From positions 1-17,804 of the forward strand of contig CALDFY010000237.1 in NCBI GenBank assembly GCA_937942115.1: a stretch of 17,804 nt of DNA, given 5' to 3'. Source of the stretch: an uncultured Anaerolineae bacterium (GTDB lineage Bacteria; Chloroflexota; Anaerolineae; B4-G1; DUEL01). The translations under genes were made by a program, and so were the position numbers. Position 1 is the first letter of the stretch. Every line of letters begins with the position of its first letter. Under the pieces are notes generated by a model. The model searched no databases. It saw only the letters and a list, made by a program, of their open reading frames with translations, and was not told where the DNA came from. Shown here piece after piece: positions 14,925 through 17,804 of the stretch.

Positions 14925-15081
14925 CTCAGCCTCGTGAACGGAAGTAAACACAAGATCACAAGATATTGCAGGGATGGTTCATTTTCCGGACGAAATTGAT
15001 GACACTTTTGAAGGGTATTAAAAATTACATACGTCTATTTTATTGCCCGCAGGTCATTGGCCTCACCCCTCCCCCTGGTCC
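14925..15081 (-). promoter_or_regulatory. AT-rich leader of the glycan operon (promoter region, elements not resolved)
   Basis: The 157 bases between the DUF5696 start and the miniature element are markedly AT-richer than the surroundings, notably 15016-15043 (TATTAAAAATTACATACG). GAGG at 14933-14930 is the ribosome site for ATG 14924. Several TAATAC- or TATGTA-like -10 candidates exist on the - strand, but none has a good -35 at the right distance. The operon promoter and the LacI operator should be here, or in the miniature element just upstream, but I cannot place them. Confidence 0.4.
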
Positions 15082-15333
15082 CATAAGCGTTAACTTAAGG
15101 GTTAGATTCGGCTCTCCGCTTCCCGCCGCCTCGGGCGCCGATTGGAAATCGGCCTCCCTGGACGCTTCGCGCCGGGCGTCAACCTGCGTTGACGCCCTTC
15201 TCCGGAGGTCGGCGAAGGCCGATCTTGTTGCGAGCGAAGTGAAGGGACCCGGCCGAAGGCCCAAAGAGGCTGGCTTCAGGCAGCGCCCGAGGCGGCGACC
15301 CAACTGGCGCAGCCCCTTAAGTTAACGCCTATG
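15082..15333. mobile_element. 252-bp miniature inverted-repeat element (MITE-like), complete copy
   Basis: The ends are 20-base inverted repeats with one mismatch: CATAAGCGTTAACTTAAGGG on the left and, reading inward from the right, CATAGGCGTTAACTTAAGGG. A second perfect inverted pair lies inside (CGCCGCCTCGGGCGC at 15124-15138 and its complement at 15283-15297), so the element folds on itself as a long imperfect hairpin. Smaller perfect hairpins lie within: 15137-15153, 15174-15197 (10-bp stem) and 15207-15224. No transposase or credible gene is inside, so movement would need an enzyme from elsewhere. A second copy at 17666-17804 supports mobility. No clean target duplication is visible. Confidence 0.75.
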
Positions 15334-15339
15334 CCCCGG

Positions 15340-15371
15340 CCCCTCCCCCACGCGCCGCGATGGGGGAGGGG
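15340..15371. repeat. C-rich/G-rich hairpin repeat flanking the miniature element
   Basis: CCCCTCCCCCA (15340-15350) pairs perfectly with TGGGGGAGGGG (15361-15371) around a 10-base loop. Outer sequence on the far side of the miniature element (CCTCACCCCTCCCCC, 15061-15075) could pair with GGGGGGTGGGGG at 15378-15389. The same arrangement of inner and outer arms is seen at 21-85. This suggests one repeat into whose left arm the miniature element was inserted. Confidence 0.5.
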
Positions 15372-15395
15372 GATAAAGGGGGGTGGGGGCAAATG

Positions 15396-15505
15396 TTCGC
15401 CCCATTGGGCGAAAAGCCCCTGGCTCCGATGCGAAGTCCCTTTCAGGGGCTTCCGGATAGCCCGTCAGGGTTTTGTCATCTGAGCCCGCCGCTGAAGCGG
15501 CGGGC
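15396..15505. repeat. Run of three short hairpins in noncoding DNA
   Basis: TTCGCCC (15396-15402) pairs with GGGCGAA (15407-15413). AAGCCCCTG (15414-15422) pairs with CAGGGGCTT (15444-15452). GCCCGCCGC (15484-15492) pairs with GCGGCGGGC (15497-15505) around TGAA. None is followed by a U-tract on either strand. Together they lie downstream of the glycosyltransferase and upstream of the glycan operon, so they may insulate the two. No coding sequence is apparent from 15334 to 15652. Confidence 0.4.
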
Positions 15506-15652
15506 GGAAGGGGGCATCCCAGCCATCAGGGTAGGTGGTTACCCCCCCTGTTTGTAGTAGGGCACTTTAGCGCCCGTTTCCATGACCGTGAGGAGGGGGG
15601 TGAAGGGGGGGGCCATTCCATCTCTTCTTATGGGCTCCGAACTGTGTAACTC

Positions 15653-15826
15653 CTATCCTAATCCGATGTTTCTTCTGTACTTGAGGTGTTGTAGTCCTTG
15701 GAAGGTCTTTGGAAATGGGGGGACCACCAAATGCGGCCCCCGATCTCCAAAGCCTCGCCAGTTCTTGGGGAGCCTGGGATAGAAGTGGGAGCCATTTGCT
15801 CTCTTTACATCCACATCTCCGCTCAT
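15653..15826 (-). CDS. Possible small hypothetical protein (57 aa)
   Basis: An open frame of 57 codons starts at an ATG that overlaps the stop of the glycosyltransferase frame as ATGA and ends at TAG (15655-15653). The product is basic and aromatic-rich, with GSHFYPRLPKNWRGFGDRG and PHLVVPPFPKTFQGLQHLKY as its main blocks, and lacks a signal or membrane segment. The overlapping start and protein-like composition favour a real gene. The short length, the lack of a strong ribosome site and the broken gene in front of it argue against. I do not recognise a family. Confidence 0.3.
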   Translation of the reverse strand: MSGDVDVKRANGSHFYPRLPKNWRGFGDRGPHLVVPPFPKTFQGLQHLKYRRNIGLG

Positions 15827-17464
15827 TGATCTAAGTCCCGTCTTCTAAATAAACTCAGATAATAATCCTCCAGATGCTTCACAGTGAACAAGTGCTCATA
15901 CTGGTCGGCAAAACTCGGAGCGTAAAAAATGGCTGTGTCGTAGATCCAGCCAGCAAAGTGTGCAGGGTCAAGGGAAGGGGTGCTGTGGGCTAAGATAATG
16001 ACATCAGGTTTCTGGGAGAGAACGAACTGGGCCACTTGTGTGGCAACCTTCCATGAACTACGAGCCCAGCCTCCACCCTGGTGCGCAATCCGGGCGACTT
16101 CCTTTGAAGCGAGCCCTGTAATGTCCAGGATCCGCCGCTCGGAGATATAGCCGATCAGGCCGATGTCCATCAGGGCTACGCAGGCATTTGGGGGGGTGTT
16201 CTCCCGAAGCCACTGGGCAATTTTCAGGTGGGCGTGCGCATAACCCTCTTTCCGGGCCTGGATTTGTTCGTTGAGCGCCCGGATTTCCTGGTAAGAAAGT
16301 AAAAGGAGGAGAGTAAAGAAGGTGAAGGGCACGAGCTGTTGTGTCCGCTTCAATAGTGGCCACCGAGAGCGCCAGGTTCTCCATGCCCTTTCCAGCCCCA
16401 GCAAAGCCAAGCTGTAATACAGTGGGATGATCGGCATTAAGAACCGGTGGCCGGGCATCCAATCTCCACCGATATAGATCAGGTAGGCCCCGTAGGCGGC
16501 AATAAATGCTATGAGCATACCTCGGGATCGAATGACTGGGCTGCGCATACCCCATAGAAAGCAAGGAGCCAAAAGCAAATTATGAGGCTCCTTTAGCCAT
16601 AGGATCCAATACACGAACCCTGCAAGATATTGGGCAGGCATCCATCCAGCAGCCGTTTTGGCGTAAAAGGTGTTAGGGATAGGCGATCCATAAATAGATC
16701 CCCAACCCAGCCAGGGCCGGGATCAGAATGGCGGCGTAAGCTGATAGCCATGAAGCAAGTGACAAGAAGAGCCGATGTGGGGAGAGAGGGCGCTGTTGCC
16801 TCCATCGGATAAGTGTGAGTATGAAGAAGACGAGGGCGAACTCGAAGCCCTCCGGGCGCGTCAGCGTGGCCAGGCCAAGGACGGTGCCTAAAACAAATAG
16901 ATCACGTGGGTGGAGGACAGACTCTGGGTGCCGGATCATCAGAAAGAGGGCGAGGAGCACGAAAAATGTGAACAGAACGGTCTCCAGACCCATCACGGCG
17001 GAGAGGGGGAGTGTAGGGTAGGCGGCCAAAAACGCCACCGCCAAGAGGGCTGCGCCTGCAGATCCTCCCATCGACCGCGTGATGAGGCCGGTTAGCCCCA
17101 GCACTCCGAGGCCCGATAGGAGGCCGATGACTTTTGCCGCGATCAGACCATCGCCGCCTCCTTGATACACTAGGGCCTCTACCAAGGTAAGCAAGAGGTT
17201 CGTGAAGCCCATCACCCGCTCGCCTGGGTTGTAGACAAGGCCGAGGCCTTGCGCGAGGTTCCTTGCGTAACGGGCGCTGATATAGGCGTCGTCGATGGTG
17301 AAGCCCCAAAACCGCCAGCACCAAAACAGATAGACCCCGATCAGGACGGCCGGCAGCGCGACGCGGACGAGTAACCGGGGGATCTGACGTCGGATGTCAT
17401 AGATCGGGGTTAGCAATCCGTTGTTTCCTCCGGCGGATCTCCGGATCATCAGCGGTCGCCTCAT
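15823..17464 (-). pseudogene. GT-C type membrane glycosyltransferase, interrupted by a frameshift
   Basis: Two frames together encode one polytopic protein of about 546 residues. The N-terminal part (17464 to about 16693) has a first helix near residues 32-50, then GFTIDDAYISARYARNLAQG with the acidic pair Asp58/Asp59 expected in GT-C enzymes, and GLVYNPGERVMGFTN. The C-terminal part (about 16692 to 15823) continues with YGSPIPNTFYAK, GGDWMPGHRFLMPIIP and a soluble tail (MDIGLIGYISERRILDITGL). This pattern is like AftB-type and related lipid-linked sugar transferases. The frame changes near 16690-16700 at ATTTA, inside the usual YYG-x-P-x-PNTFYAK motif, so one base was gained or two lost. It may be a true pseudogene or a sequencing error. 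Base composition is lower in GC than in the glycan operon. Confidence 0.8.
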
Positions 17465-17469
17465 TAGCA

Positions 17470-17479
17470 CTCCTTCCCC
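17470..17479 (-). promoter_or_regulatory. Strong ribosome binding site deciding the glycosyltransferase start
   Basis: GGGGAAGGAG on the - strand lies 5 bases before ATG 17464. The frame stays open for 37 more codons up to a TTG at 17575, but no comparable site precedes that TTG, so 17464 is the better start. The upstream in-frame stretch (IPTLAILALAGWSWRVWRF) looks hydrophobic by chance or could be the remnant of another gene. Confidence 0.6.
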
Positions 17480-17665
17480 AAGGTTTCGAGCGAAGCGCCA
17501 AACCCTCCAACTCCACCCTGCCAGCGCCAGTATTGCCAGAGTGGGAATTCGGATGCCCAGGCGTCCCCCTAGCAAAGTCTCACTACGTCATGTGCAACTT
17601 GATTTTCTGAAGACATTTGCGACCGGTCAAGCGTTGCGGCCAGATTGCCCCTCCCTCTTACCCCC

Positions 17666-17804
17666 CATATGCGTTAACTTAAGGGGCGGCGCCAGTTGGG
17701 TCGCCGCCTCGGGCGCTGACTGAAGCCAGCCTCTTTGGGCCTTCGGCCGGGTCCCTTCACTTCGTTCGCAACAAGGTCGGCCTTCGCCGACCTCCGGAGA
17801 AGGG
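17666..17804. mobile_element. Second copy of the miniature inverted-repeat element, inverted and cut by window end
   Basis: The sequence from CATATGCGTTAACTTAAGGGG onwards is the reverse complement of 15333 down to 15195. I count five differences in 139 bases and no gaps. It lies in opposite orientation to the complete copy, about 2.3 kb away. The remaining 110 or so bases should follow beyond the window. The sequence just outside it (GCCCCTCCCTC, 17647-17657) is C-rich, like the flanks of the first copy. Confidence 0.75.

Noticed and set aside
14981..14996. ATTTTCCGGACGAAAT as a LacI-type operator
   Set aside because: Only the outer four bases of each arm are symmetrical and the centre does not fit the usual central-CG palindrome of LacI-family sites.
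14966..15325. Open frame across the miniature element
   Set aside because: It is Arg/Ala/Ser-rich, runs through the inverted repeats and starts in the AT-rich leader; it is best explained by the GC-rich element lacking stops.
15082..15333. CRISPR array or tRNA/ncRNA gene in the repeat region
   Set aside because: There are no regularly spaced direct repeats, no cloverleaf, and the structure is explained by terminal and subterminal inverted repeats.
17480..17590. N-terminal extension of the glycosyltransferase from a TTG start
   Set aside because: The strong GGGGAAGGAG site directly before ATG 17464 makes the shorter start better, and no ribosome site precedes the TTG.

Overview
The window is GC-rich bacterial chromosomal DNA with tight operons, Shine-Dalgarno starts and several GTG/TTG starts. 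The protein types (an SmpB/S41-protease/metallo-hydrolase cluster next to a LacI-regulated glycan operon with MalF/MalG-type permeases, a glucoamylase-like lipoprotein and a DUF5696 protein), together with many GC-rich palindromic intergenic repeats, suggest a Chloroflexota bacterium, perhaps Anaerolineae or Thermoflexia. This is an inference from gene style; no rRNA or other marker is present.

Region 1 (about 1-3712, + strand) is a four-gene housekeeping-type operon: a membrane-anchored C-terminal processing protease (S41), the tmRNA partner SmpB, an unrecognised 272-residue protein and an MBL-fold hydrolase. The last three are translationally coupled by overlapping stop and start codons. 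The operon is bracketed by two inverted copies of a composite palindromic repeat (1-85 and 3841-3933).

Region 2 (3954-14924, - strand) is an 11-kb carbohydrate operon. In transcription order it encodes a secreted DUF5696 protein, MalF-type and MalG-type permeases, a GH144/glucoamylase-like lipoprotein, a LacI-family repressor, a GH35-type beta-galactosidase-like enzyme and a GH3 beta-glucosidase. Nearly all junctions overlap by a few bases. The layout suggests that an extracellular glycan is cut at the surface by the lipoprotein (and perhaps by the DUF5696 protein), imported through the permease pair and hydrolysed in the cytoplasm by GH35 and GH3 under LacI control. The GH144-like domain makes a beta-1,2-glucan or related beta-glucan a reasonable but unproven substrate. 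No solute-binding protein or transporter ATPase is encoded here.

Region 3 (about 14925-17804) is an accessory segment of visibly lower GC content. It holds a 252-bp miniature inverted-repeat element (15082-15333), a cluster of hairpins, a possible 57-residue small gene, and a GT-C type membrane glycosyltransferase broken by a frameshift. A second, oppositely oriented copy of the miniature element (about 96% identical by eye) starts at 17666 and runs off the window.
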